From positions 143,263,600 through 143,327,599 of the forward strand of contig NC_089585.1 in assembly GCF_019320115.1 (NCBI RefSeq): a DNA stretch of 64,000 bases, written 5' to 3'. The stretch comes from Miscanthus floridulus. Taxonomy: Eukaryota > Streptophyta > Magnoliopsida > Poales > Poaceae. Below, one piece after another: positions 43,165 through 61,500 of the stretch (within the stretch, counting starts at the first letter, position 1; each line of letters begins with the position of its first letter). The position numbers and the translations under genes were made by a program. The notes beneath the pieces were generated by a model that made no database searches, was not told the origin of the DNA, and saw only the letters and a program-made list of their open reading frames with translations.

Positions 43165-44550
43165 AAATGTACTCCGTAAGTCCTAGGGGCTAGGGCGTAG
43201 CGTCCTGGACTCTCCGTCTCTCCCGATGCGACAAACAGATTGGGATTGGGAGGAGTCCAGGCCCATTTTGCGGGTGCTCGGTCCGTTGCTCTAATGCTCT
43301 GACGACAACTAGACACCTGTTCCACTTTAATAATCCAATCCAAGTGTATAGCTGCTCAACTCCGCTCCGCAACCCAATTCCGCCGGTGAGGATTCACCAC
43401 ACGCCAGGTCGCTCCTCGATCGCGGAATCCCCTTCCTGCTGGTGCGCCGTCTTCCTTTGCTCCGGTAAGAACCCTCTCTCGTCGCGCGTCGCGCGTCGCT
43501 CGGACTAGAAGCCCTGCTCTTCTCTATCAGTCGTCGCTCGCTCGACGGGATAGGGAAAATTAATGCGATTCCGAAATCTTGCCTGTTCGTCTGTTCGCGC
43601 GATGCCATAGCGAACAATGCAATCATCATCCTTTTGGTTGTTTTCTAAATAAAAGCGAGTCTCGTCTTTTTTTAGGCAAAGTCAATGCGATTTCGAAATC
43701 TTTTCTGACGAAGCATACACTCATCGTGGCACCAGTGGGTGGAGCTAGTAATCGTACTAGCAGTAGGATCATAAATCTCAGCCCACTCCACCGGCAGCGG
43801 ACCCGCTTCAGCGCTTCCTATATTGACTCGTCGATCGATCGCTTCCTGCCTTGCTGGCGCCGGCTGCAGCCTGCAGGTACGACACGGATCCTCATCTCGC
43901 ACCGCATAGAATGCGATCGCTTGCCTTTGCCTCGTAGTGATTTTGTCGGGTCAAGGATGGATCTCGGCTCGGTTCTCCGGATCATCCTCTTACCACGATC
44001 TGGGTTTTTTGGGAAGGAACCGAGGTTTTGAGGTTAGATTTCCATTTCCTCCTAGTCGTAGGTAACGGGCTATGGTGGCCGTTCCATCTCGGGGAGCGCT
44101 GCGGCCGCAGCGGGATGGTGGCTGTGGACTGTGGAGCGCTTCGGTTAGTGGGGAATGGGTTGCGTGGAAGGCATTGACTGGTGCTCGGAGGAGCGAAGGT
44201 GGAAACGAGATTGGGACGAGCGACGTTCAGGAGTCCAGATGAGCTTAAAGCTAACCATCCTTCCTTCAGATACAGCAATACAGAATGAGTGGGCGTGCTC
44301 CACAGGGAATTATTAGACAAAATGGCATTTTACAGACCATCCTGAAAGTATATTTTCTTCGGGCAGTTGTTAGCGCAGCCGCAGCAACTGTGGTCTGGTA
44401 TATATAATAATCTATAGTAGTTTGCTCATAGGACGTAATCCTAAGATCAATTAATCGGTTTGCATACTCCAAATTACAGCATTCTCAAGTGCCATGCTAC
44501 ATACAATTCGTCTGTTCTGATGAGATGGTATTTTCATGTTTTTTCCCCAG
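43165..44550 (+). other. Region upstream of the GH2 pseudogene
   Basis: It contains a leader-like stretch with a possible donor (tgctccggtaagaacc near 43463) and several CT-rich segments. The expected first coding exon of the beta-galactosidase is not present in any frame. No other gene is recognised. Confidence 0.45.
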
Positions 44551-51408
<6,858 letters not shown>

Positions 51409-51545
51409 TGGTGCCGTGCCGGAGGCCCGTGAAGAGAGAGGCCCGTCGAGCCTTGCGAAAGCGAAACAACAATGAACCAGAGACGCATTCGATCCTGCAA
51501 TGGCCTGGCCAGTGAATGAAGTATTAAAATAATTATAAGAATAGG

Positions 51546-51664
51546 TCATGTTCGTTTTTCTTATAATCTGTCTTTTTCGGTTTGTTTTTTTCAGCAGTAA
51601 CTATGTTTTCTCTCTCACAATAAATCAACCGGAACAATATTTCGTAGCGAAGCGAACGGGACAA
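51546..51664. mobile_element. Family-A MITE
   Basis: Ends tgttcgtttttcttataa and gtagcgaagcgaacgggac, with core tttctctctcacaataaatc. Confidence 0.7.
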
Positions 51665-51989
51665 TATAATAAAGCAGAGACGCATTCGCTCCTGCAAGCT
51701 GCAACGGCCTGGTTTCGGGGATGTTCTAACAAATCCTGGATATGTTTATCGGTTATACACAAACGTGCGTGGCGTTGCATGGAACTCAACACGTCAATCA
51801 GACTCCATTGCATAGAACTTAACACGTCTTCAAATCGAATTTTGTATCATCTTCAATGTCTTGAAATTGAATTACATGAGTATGGGATCATGAATCTGGA
51901 TCATATTGAGATATGGAGAACGCGAGGGCGGATCACATATTGAGACATGGAGAACACGAGGGCACTTTGGGAAGTAAAAACGGACTTGC

Positions 51990-52817
51990 TAGCGCCCGGG
52001 CGTCCGGCGCTAGCGTGTCGGGCTCGCGAGGGAGCGCACTAGTAGTGGTTTTGCGCTGCCTCAGAAGTCGCCCCGGACGTCGTCCGCGTTGCTGACCGTT
52101 TTTCACGCGTATCCCATGTGCAACGCCCGGTCTGCTTTTGAAACATCTAGATGCAACAAACACTTGAAACAAGCATATGAAACACTTGCGAAAACGTCTG
52201 AAAATATTTGAAAACCATTGCAAACATAGCAACATCCATACGAAATACTTGCAAATATACGTATGAAACACCTGGAAACATATGCTTGCAACATGCATGT
52301 ATATGCAACATCTAGATCTACTTTTGCCACGTCCAGACAAAACACTTGCAACACTAGTCTGAAACAGATGAAACATTTGAAACATACACTTGAAACATAC
52401 GTGTATAGCCATTACAATATGTGCAACATCTCGATCTACTTTTGTAACATCGATGTACAACACTTGTAATATACCTCGGAAATATCTGAAACACTTGAAA
52501 CATACTATTGCAACATGCCCTTTTAGCATAGCATCTGCTTGCTGATTGGACAAATGGAGGCTCGTCGAAGTGGAGCTCGACGTCGACACGAAGCTCGAAG
52601 CCACGGAGTGGCGCAGAGGTCACCGGTGTGGAGCTCGTTGGCGGCACGGACCTCGGCAGGGGCGGGGCAAGCGGATGGAGCATGGCCGCGACGGGAGGCG
52701 CGAGTCCACGACTGAGTGCCTAGCACGTCGGGCTCGCCGTGCGCGGCGCGGGCGGGCGGCAGGGGCGCGAGCGGGGGCAGTGTGGTCGAGTGCGGGGTCA
52801 TCCAGACGGACGTCCTA
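51990..52817 (-). repeat. Repeat element containing the 'gttgcaagtgtttc' array, copy 2
   Basis: Array 52130-52520 is colinear, on the opposite strand, with that at 25045-25515. GC-rich flanks carry short inverted ends (gggcgtccggcgct near 51998, cagacggacgtcc near 52803), so the whole may be one TIR element. One minus-strand frame stays open for 223 codons across it (52604-51933), with a Cys/Phe-rich stretch (HVCFKCMFQMFHLFQ). I regard this as repeat sequence rather than a gene. Confidence 0.65.
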
Positions 52818-53438
52818 TAAATAGTGTTTTCGAAGTAAAATAGAGGAATATAGTTTGGGAAGAAAAAAATTAAAAAAACGGTAATCTTCATAATTTTGTG
52901 TAAAAAAGAATATAAATTTCTTCCAACAATGTTTGAAAATAGCGAATTATGTTTTTCCAGCTTCTAAGATTATATTTTCTTAAAAATTTAGTAAATGGTA
53001 ACTAGTCACATCAGACGAATTTCAATACCCATTACTAAATTTTAGTAGCCATATCAGACGAATTTTCATATCCAAATACTTAAGGCACACGATTTTGGTA
53101 GCCTTAATTTGTTGATGTGTTACCAATAACCATTAACTAATCCTACGTTCAATCAGGAAATCACCAATAACAAATCCTACGTTATAACAATCAAATGAAA
53201 GTATACTACCAATAACAAATCCTATGTGATAACCATCAAATAAAAGTAGTACTAGTTTTTACTCAATGATGAAATTCCGTGGTAGATAAAAAACGGTACA
53301 ATATGATAGGAAAGGAATAAATAAAACAGATGTAGTCCCGCTTATGATCGAGCTAGCTTGCTGCATGATATTGATCGCGTCTTATCTCATTAAGCAACGA
53401 GGAAAAAAGGGGAAATCTAGGAAGGATCCGCGCAGTGG
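52818..53438. other. AT-rich 3' flank of the F-box gene
   Basis: Contains a short imperfect repeat of accaataacaaatcctacg (53165-53230). No gene is seen. Confidence 0.5.
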
Positions 53439-54839
53439 TCACAGGAAGGAAGGCGTGAACCACGCCGGCGGCGGCCATAGCTGATGCTCGCCGAGCGAGC
53501 GTATAGTCTCTACCCTGCCGGCCTTTAGGTTATAGAGGCCAACGTCTCTGAGCTCGGGGTCGTCGGCTTGGCCGTAGGAATAGGATCTCTCCTGGCAGTT
53601 GGCTTTCTTCAGGCAGGCAGCCCCGACCTCGTCGTCGGTGAAGTAGACGCAGCCAGGCCTGATGCCCTGGTGATCCCTCGTCGACAGGCACAGCGACCCG
53701 TTGACGCCGACGAAGAGCGCGGTGTCGCCGATGTCCGCCGCCTCCTCCCACCGGCCCTTGACGCGGTCCAGTATCTGGACCTTGAAGAAAACGCGAGTGC
53801 GCTTGCCCCTGGAGTAGCGATCGTCATTATGTTCCTCCTTAGCGTGCTTGAGCACGGCCATCAGCCGCCCGTCCGTCGACGCCGCGAGGTACTTCCGGCG
53901 CAGGTGCTTGTCCTCGTAAGCCAGCCTCGGCGCGACCTCACCGCTGGTGAACTCGCCGGTCACGGCGTCGCGCTGCCACGCCTCGACGCGGCCGGTGTAG
54001 GTGATGGACAGGAAGCGGCCGTCGTGGTGTATGGCGTCCTCGACGGCGTCGGGGGAGCGCGCCATCCTCCACGAGGGGTCCTCCGCCGTCGCGAAGGCCG
54101 GGGCGCCGGTGCACCGGTCCATGATGAGCATGGCGGCGTAGCTGTTCGGGCGCGGCGATTCCGAGAGGATGACCTTGCGGTAGAACACCTGTCGCATCTG
54201 GGCGGCCGTGACCGTGTACGTCCTCCCCCTCGAAAAGTCGTCTCTGCGTTCCGTCGTCGGGGGTGGGGGTTGGCCTCCGAAGCGGACCTGCAGGAAGGGT
54301 TCCACGTGGAGGCAGAACCAGTGGCCGCCGGAGACCGGGTGGATGAACGGGACGGTGGTGATGGCCGGCAGGTCGGCGTGCGCGCCCGTGGCCGGGTTGG
54401 TCATGCGCAGGGCGCCCCGGTCGTCGGCCGTCACGAGCCACCCGCCCGCGGAGCCGATGGCGACGTGGCCGCGCATAGCGACGTCCGAGGTGCGCACGGT
54501 GGCGGACTCCCTGTCGGCCAGGGACAGGACCTCGTTCTCCGCGGGGAGGATGAGCCACGGCGTCTCCGGCTTCAAGCGGTGCCCCGACGCGGCGCAGACG
54601 GAGGCGAAGGCGAGGCGCGTGAGGAAGGCGAGGCGGTGGTGGATCTCGGACAGCAGATCGGACGGGAGGTGTTGGACCTGGAACTGGCCAGCTGTGGCAG
54701 GGGCAGCTGCGGCGGCTGCGGTGGGGGCCAGCTGCCTCTCCCTCTGCCGCTGGAGTTGGCGGCGGCGTCGCGAACCGGCCATGATTGTTTCGACGAGGAT
54801 CCAGAGTAGGGCACGGTCCGCTATACATTGCCCATGCAA
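53439..54839 (-). CDS. F-box/DUF295-type protein, intronless, intact
   Basis: One uninterrupted frame of 466 codons. Residues 55-105 form a degenerate F-box (VQHLPSDLLSEIHHRLAFLT, then PWLIL). The rest fits the plant DUF295/KIB beta-propeller: MTNPATGAHADLP, WRMARSPDAVEDAIHHDGRF, RVFFKVQILDRVKGRWEE, CVYFTDDE and the C-terminal WPPPAWFTPS. Such proteins are thought to be substrate receptors of SCF ubiquitin ligases; the family is large and fast-evolving in grasses. The longest frame starts at 54839, but MAGSRRRRQL at 54782 has a better basic N terminus and may be the real start. The gene is very GC-rich, so the opposite strand also stays open (53568-54809) as a shadow. No clear TATA box is visible; a CACGTG motif lies at about 54893. 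Confidence 0.82.
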   Translation of the reverse strand: MHGQCIADRALLWILVETIMAGSRRRRQLQRQRERQLAPTAAAAAAPATAGQFQVQHLPSDLLSEIHHRLAFLTRLAFASVCAASGHRLKPETPWLILPAENEVLSLADRESATVRTSDVAMRGHVAIGSAGGWLVTADDRGALRMTNPATGAHADLPAITTVPFIHPVSGGHWFCLHVEPFLQVRFGGQPPPPTTERRDDFSRGRTYTVTAAQMRQVFYRKVILSESPRPNSYAAMLIMDRCTGAPAFATAEDPSWRMARSPDAVEDAIHHDGRFLSITYTGRVEAWQRDAVTGEFTSGEVAPRLAYEDKHLRRKYLAASTDGRLMAVLKHAKEEHNDDRYSRGKRTRVFFKVQILDRVKGRWEEAADIGDTALFVGVNGSLCLSTRDHQGIRPGCVYFTDDEVGAACLKKANCQERSYSYGQADDPELRDVGLYNLKAGRVETIRSLGEHQLWPPPAWFTPSFL

Positions 54840-57147
54840 GTCGGTGGACTTGGATCTAATCTATTATCTCTCCTTTTTTTTCTTGGCCAAACACGTGTAC
54901 GGTGTACCATACGAACTAGAACTAGTACTACAAACAGAGAGTCTCTACTCCTAAAAAGCACGTTTTTTTTTTCAAACCCCCGCCCCGTCCTAAAAAGCCA
55001 TGCCCAGCCCCAGCCGCCACGCGCCCACGCCGTCCGGCGCCGCCTCTCCCCGTCCCATGAAGCCACCGCCCCGCTCCGGTGCTCCGTCACGCCGCCACCA
55101 GTGACATCCGAGTCCTCTCGCATGGCTTCTCGCCGGTGCCGGTCCTTTCCGGCAGTGAACGCGAACTCGGTACAAGGAAGAGGACGGACGAACGACGCTG
55201 GGGCTTCGTCCTGCCGCTCTTCAGGAGACGGCCGCCGCGCAAGGCACGTGCGAGAGAGCGAGCAGCACCGGCGTTGGGCGGCTCAGCTCCCCCGGCCCCC
55301 GCCCCGCTCTGCATGGTCCTACTCCTATGCAGCACAACTCGGCGGCCACCGCTTCATCGGCTGCGGTTGAAGAGGAACTACCATAACAGACTGACATGTA
55401 AAATGCGACCTGACACTTTATGAACTTTGAAATCACATATGCATTGCCATACTAGTCTGGCATGATTATTTAGATTTAAAAAATCACATAATTCTCAAGA
55501 GTGGCAAATGTAATTTTCAAACTGACTTGAGGCCGCCGCTGGTACAAAGGCCAGCAACTTGCTAACAGCACGGGCAACAGCATACACTGACAGCCTCACT
55601 TTGATGCAACATTGCCTAAATGATACACGTTACATACATTTGACAAATACGAAGAGGAGTGATCTAAAACTTGATCAGATTTGGTGTGATGCCCTTGGGA
55701 AACTAAAGGGGACAGCGTCTAAATTGTACATTTGTTCTGCCTGTAAAATTAAATCTGTTAGGATCCCAGAACACTCCTTTTTCAAATTTGCTATAGTTTG
55801 CAAGGATGTCCATAAAAGACCAAGGGGGTGCACAGGTGAGCATGAACTTGATTATAGAGCATCTCCAATAGTTTCTAAAAAAAAAGGTAAATCAATGAGT
55901 TTTCCAAGTGGCTAAAGAGTTGGAAGCATATTTATTGTGTTCCTCAAAAAATTTTCAAAATCTCAGTCCTAAAATATAGAAGATAATTTTACATCACGAA
56001 TCCTAGACTATTTCTAAATCATTCTAATCACTTTTATATTTTCTTTCTCTTATATATTTGCATCAGAATCCTGTTGGTGGCTACCCAAGCTAAGAGGGCC
56101 TAGAAGGCCTATTCGATCAACCAAACAAGTCGAAGTTGGCTTTAGGGAGCCCGGCTAGAGGGATAGGCAGAGATCCAAACACCTCCTTTATTCTTCCTCA
56201 CGTCCTTCCACTCTAGATTGGCCGATGAATACACTTATACACGACATATTTATCCATACGATTAGGTCGAGTTTACCAAGTGCGGGAAGATTGGGAATTG
56301 AGATAGAAAGTTGTTGGGGGAGCATTTTTTTTCAATCTTGCCAGTAGTTATATATTTGTACAGGAGTTTGTTGGGTTATATCCGTACCCGTAGGTAGTAA
56401 CACTGCCCTGAATCTTTATCGTGACTTGTGCCAGAGCCACATGGACGTGGTTGGTTGTGGGTGGATGAACAACTCAAGGAAAACGATTGTTTTGGCGCTA
56501 TAGCCTACGTGGAACGCTGGATTTTATTCTGTTTCATGTGAAAAGGAACTGATTTTTTCATTAAAAAAATGGTTTGTGAAATTTTGGCGTAATATCCATC
56601 CAATAGAACAATTGAAGATCGTCGATCAACCAACATAAACCATGGTCCACTCCTCATGCAGCTTGTCAATACCTGTTGCGTCTCTATCGCCGGTGCAAGT
56701 AGGCAAGAGCAGTGACATGAACACTGACACGCCAGTAGAGGATTTTGAATAAATTTCTCCTCATTGGACCTATTAGTATATATTTGTCCTGTTCGCTTGA
56801 CTTATAAACCATGACTGAAAGTATTATTGGTTGATTTGTTGTGAGAGAAAAATACTATTTATTGGCTGAAAAAATACAGCTTATAAGCGAACATGCGATT
56901 CATATATTCATGTGATAATGTTGTTTCGTTTTCCTGTTCGATCCCGACAAACCCTTCCTCCTTTATTTTAAGGTTGTTTGTTTTTTCAGAGTTCACAGTC
57001 GCTGACAGTTGATTGTTTTTGACAAGTACTAGTATACTACCAAGTACAGTATTTGAACGGACCTAGAACAGCCACGCCGTTTGGTTGGTAGTTTGGTTTC
57101 AGTTTCAATTCGGAGAGGGAGAGGGAGAAGGGATCCCGATTCCCATC
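54840..57147. other. Intergenic between two divergent genes
   Basis: This spans the F-box promoter side and the LAF3-like promoter side. 54990-55370 is GC-rich with open frames on both strands but no domain. From 55400 on it is AT-rich, without a recognisable gene. Confidence 0.5.
56783..56896. mobile_element. Family-A MITE, well preserved
   Basis: Ends cctgttcgcttgacttataa and cagcttataagcgaaca pair over about 18 bases; core ttgttgtgagagaaaaatac. Confidence 0.85.
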
Positions 57148-57889
57148 ATGCCATTGCCAATGGCCGCCCACAGCGCTCTCCTCGCGGCGGCCGTCGCCAT
57201 AGCTACGGCCGCCGTCCTCCTCCCCTTCCCATGTACGCTACGCCGCTGCCCTCCTCTCTCCTGCTCCCCTCTCGTGTGCGATAAAGGCTGACCCGCCCGC
57301 CTCTCCTCGCATTTGCAGGGACGCCACCGCGGGACCGCTTCGCCGACATGATCCTGGCCAACGCCACCATCTACACCGCCGACCCCGCCCACCCGTTCGC
57401 CGACGCCATGGCCGTCCGCGGCGGCCGCGTGCTCCGCATCGTCACCTACGAGTCCGTCAAGGTCCCGGCCGTCGACGCTTCGCTCTCCCCCTCCATCTGA
57501 TACTCTGCTGCTAGCTGCCCTGTATGCTGTGTGTGCTTGCAGGAGTTCAAGGGTCGCCACACGCATGAGCTGAGTCTCAGTGGGAACGTGGTGCTACCGG
57601 GGTTCATCGACTCCCATGTCCACTTCATCGATGGTGGATTGCAGGTACTAGCAACCAATCGCTGCACTTCAAAATAACTTATTCTATAGCCATTTTGAGT
57701 TACAATAATTACTATATTAATTTATAAGATTATAGTAACTCCATACTTAGCGATTTACTATAACGTTATGGTAAATATCTCCATGTGTTATAGTAAGCCA
57801 ACTATCGTAAATATGTATTGACATTATCGTAAATTATTATATAAAATTATCGTAAATGGAGGTGGCTACGAAATAACTTACTGAATATA

Positions 57890-57951
<62 letters not shown>

Positions 57952-58211
57952 AGAGGCTATTCAGTAGCCGGCTACAAAATAAGTTATTCTGTAGCCACCT
58001 CCATTTACTATAATTTTATATACTAATTTACCATAATATAAATACATATTTACGATAGTTGGGTTACTATAACACATGGGGATATTTACCATAACGTTAT
58101 ATTAAACCACTTAGTAAGGAGTTACTATAATCTCGTAAAATAACATAGTAATTATCGTAACTCAAAGTGGCTACAGAATAAGTTATTCTGTAGCCAGCTA
58201 CAGGATAGTAG

Positions 58212-58257
<46 letters not shown>

Positions 58258-58517
58258 AGAGGCTATTCAATAGCCGGCTACAAAATAAGTTATTCTGTAG
58301 CCACCTCCATTTACTATAATTTTATATACTAATTTACCATAATGTCAATACATATTTACGATAGTTGGGTTACTATAACACATGGGGATATTTACCATAA
58401 CATTATATTAAACCACTTAGTAAGGAGTTACTATAATCTCATAAATTAACATAGTAATTATCATAACTCAAAGTGGCTACAGAATAAGTTATTCTGTAGC
58501 CAGCTACAGGATAGTAG

Positions 58518-58552
<35 letters not shown>

Positions 58553-61500
58553 CTCAATATCGATTTGTTTAAGATTTGTATAGCAACTAAGATTCGAGAA
58601 TGAACTTTATTAGCATGTGTATACAGTTTTAGAACTGAATATACGTACATTGAAGATCTCTTAGCATAACTGAAGCAAGGAAACATAATCCTGGTATCTC
58701 TTTGTCTTGGGTAAAACTGTAGTGACAATGTGTCTTTAGACAGAAAAGGCATTTGCAGGCGTCAATTAAATGGGGTAAGCCAGCCAGGTCGCCATTCCAG
58801 CATAAGCAGATCTAGAACCTGCACCGAAGATGAAATATATATTACATTCAAGTAGACAAAAAACACCCAAAGGCTAACTGGGGCTGTAGGTTGAAGAGTT
58901 GTCATGGAACTAACTGCATGAACATGGTACGGAGTGAGAGTCAGAAGCAAGCCTTTGGCCCAGACCAAAGGTGGCAAAGGTGAATAAAAAACATACTGTG
59001 AATAATTTCATAATTACATGGAAGGAAAGGTTAGTAACAACAGAAGCATCAGTTTCTGTGTATCGTATAAGCAAGGCAAAGTTATGGCATGCTTTGTAAG
59101 GCAAACAGCTGCGCAGGACCAACTTTGTCAATAGGCATCTTCTTGGGACAGGAGTGAAGATATTGTGAGGATGAGAATAATTATAAATGACAGACGTATC
59201 ATGGCTGAATGCAAAACTCAAAATGAGGTGACGTAGCACACCAAATCAAGATCATACTTACCAATATGAATTGTAAGGTGAACAGGATGAGGGTGAGACT
59301 GTCCAAAGTGGATTCATGTTTTGCAGAACCGCCCACCTGGTGTGCAAGGGGCATCATAGGAATGTTTATACCAAAATGAGCAAGGGATATGCACAGAGCA
59401 AATATAGCATGTTTTGTAGAGTGACTAAATTTCTATATTGTTGTTCAATTTGTCAAATGATGTATTGCCTATTGCTCTGAAACTTCAATTTATATAAAAT
59501 AAATGATGACTATGCGTGCTGAAAGCAGTGAGGAGCAGCCGAAAGTAACAGCGAAAGAAGGCACATTATAACATTTTGCTCTACAATCAGCAAATGATTA
59601 GGAATTGAGACTATTGGCAGGAGGACCATAAATTAAAATAAGGAACATATTACTTAAAAAAGGGAACACTGAGGTAAAGGATAGATGATATTAAGCAGTG
59701 CTATCTAATTACTGCACGGTCTCTAGTTACTGCTCCTTACTGCATATGGGAATAGGTATTTGTGTTACAATGGACAATTGCTGATGTTGGGAAGATAGCA
59801 ATCTTGCATATGTGCTGGGAAAAAACTGGAAAAGGGTACTGTAGTTTTCACCTGAAGCTCTGATCCCTGTGTACATATTGAAAATAGCTACTTTAGTTTG
59901 CACCTGAAGCTTTGATCTCTGTTTAGATGTTGAAAACCAAGTCTAAAACCTGATGGTAAAAGTGAAGGAGGCTGATAAACAGAGTTTGTATTGGTAATAG
60001 TCCTTTTTTGGGGTGAGTGTGATGTGGAGTATTATTATCTGATAACAAAAGGCTGGTGTGGTTGCATGGACCTTGGAGGCAACAGACTCACATATAGAGG
60101 GCATAGAACATGTGTGGCCCTTACTAAGAATATTTTTGGCGCTGTGGAGGACAAAGGCAAATGGCAAGGACAGAGTTAATATTGCATATGTGTTTACCCA
60201 AAGTTTCACGAATCAACTGTCGGTCGCTTGCCCCTGGAGCAACTGGCTGCTGTGTAGGTATGGAGAAGAAGCTATAAAAAAACACAGAAAAAGTTATGTC
60301 CAGTATTTGGAATAGAAGGGCTGCATACAATGAGCATCTAACTTGAAGCATAAAGTTTTTAATTGGAGGGTACATAATTAGACTCAGCTGTTGGTGGAGG
60401 AAAATGAGTATGTCGATAATATTTGGGCAAGCTAAGTCTATCTGTAAAGGGCGTACCCAGTGCAAAGAGCTCCCACTCTGTGCGGGGTCTAGGGAAGGGT
60501 GTCAGTGGCAAGCCTTACCCTCGCCTGTGCAATGCGAGGAGACCACGACTCGAACCCGGGACCTTCCGGTCACATGCGGTAAGACTCTACCGCTTGCACC
60601 AGGCCCGCCCTTCAAGCTAAGTCTAACTGTGAGAGGCGAAATTGTTACCTTATAAGCAGGGGGCTTCTTGGTAGCATGGATCATAGCAAAGGGTGTAATA
60701 CAGAGATGGCACAAAGTCTGTGCAGTTCTTACATGTGGGTAGTAACACAGTATACTAAAACTGAAACAATAACAGATGCATTAGAGAATAAACAGGTACA
60801 GGTGGTTGATGTTAAAGGAAAATTGAGGTTAGTGAGGGGACCTGGCCAATCTGAGTACATCAGTTGGATATCTCTTAAAAAATTTCCTTGTAGACAACAT
60901 TATGGGTACTGTCTTTATATCCAGGGGGGTTATTTTCAATGAGGACCCGTACGCCTCTTGGAGATGTAACACGTGAGAAGGCAACGTACAATTGGCCGTG
61001 GAAAATACAGGGCTTGGCAGGTAAACACCAACTCTACCTAATGTTTGGCCTTGGCTTTTATTTATCGTCATGGCATATAAAACACGAACGTGGAATTGGC
61101 GCCGTTTAATTTTGAATGGCTACTTAGGGTCAGCTGAAGTAGCCACTATTTGAACATATGTTTGTTTATGTGGTGCAGCATGAGCATTGGCTATGAACAA
61201 TCGATTTTGACAATGATCTCATTCAATATGGACAATGGTCTGAAGGCATATAATAGCATGGTTATGTAACAATAGCGGTAGCGTCAATATATAGTACTGG
61301 ATTTAGGGGCGGAATGGATTTGCAATGGGATTTAGCATTGACATGCAGCATGAGTAAATTGGTATAGAGAACGGTTTGAGAGAAGAGGCTTACGTTTGTG
61401 TCGACCAAAGCATTGAAGAGCAGGATTCGTGGTGGCATTCGTTTGAGCAAGTGAACTCCAACGACGGGTAGATCTTGAAGAGGAAGACACCGAAACAACA

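Noticed and set aside
53568..54809. 413-codon open frame on the plus strand opposite the F-box gene
   Set aside because: It is a shadow of the GC-rich minus-strand gene: low stop density in the complementary frame, no domain, and Val/Arg/Gly-rich composition.
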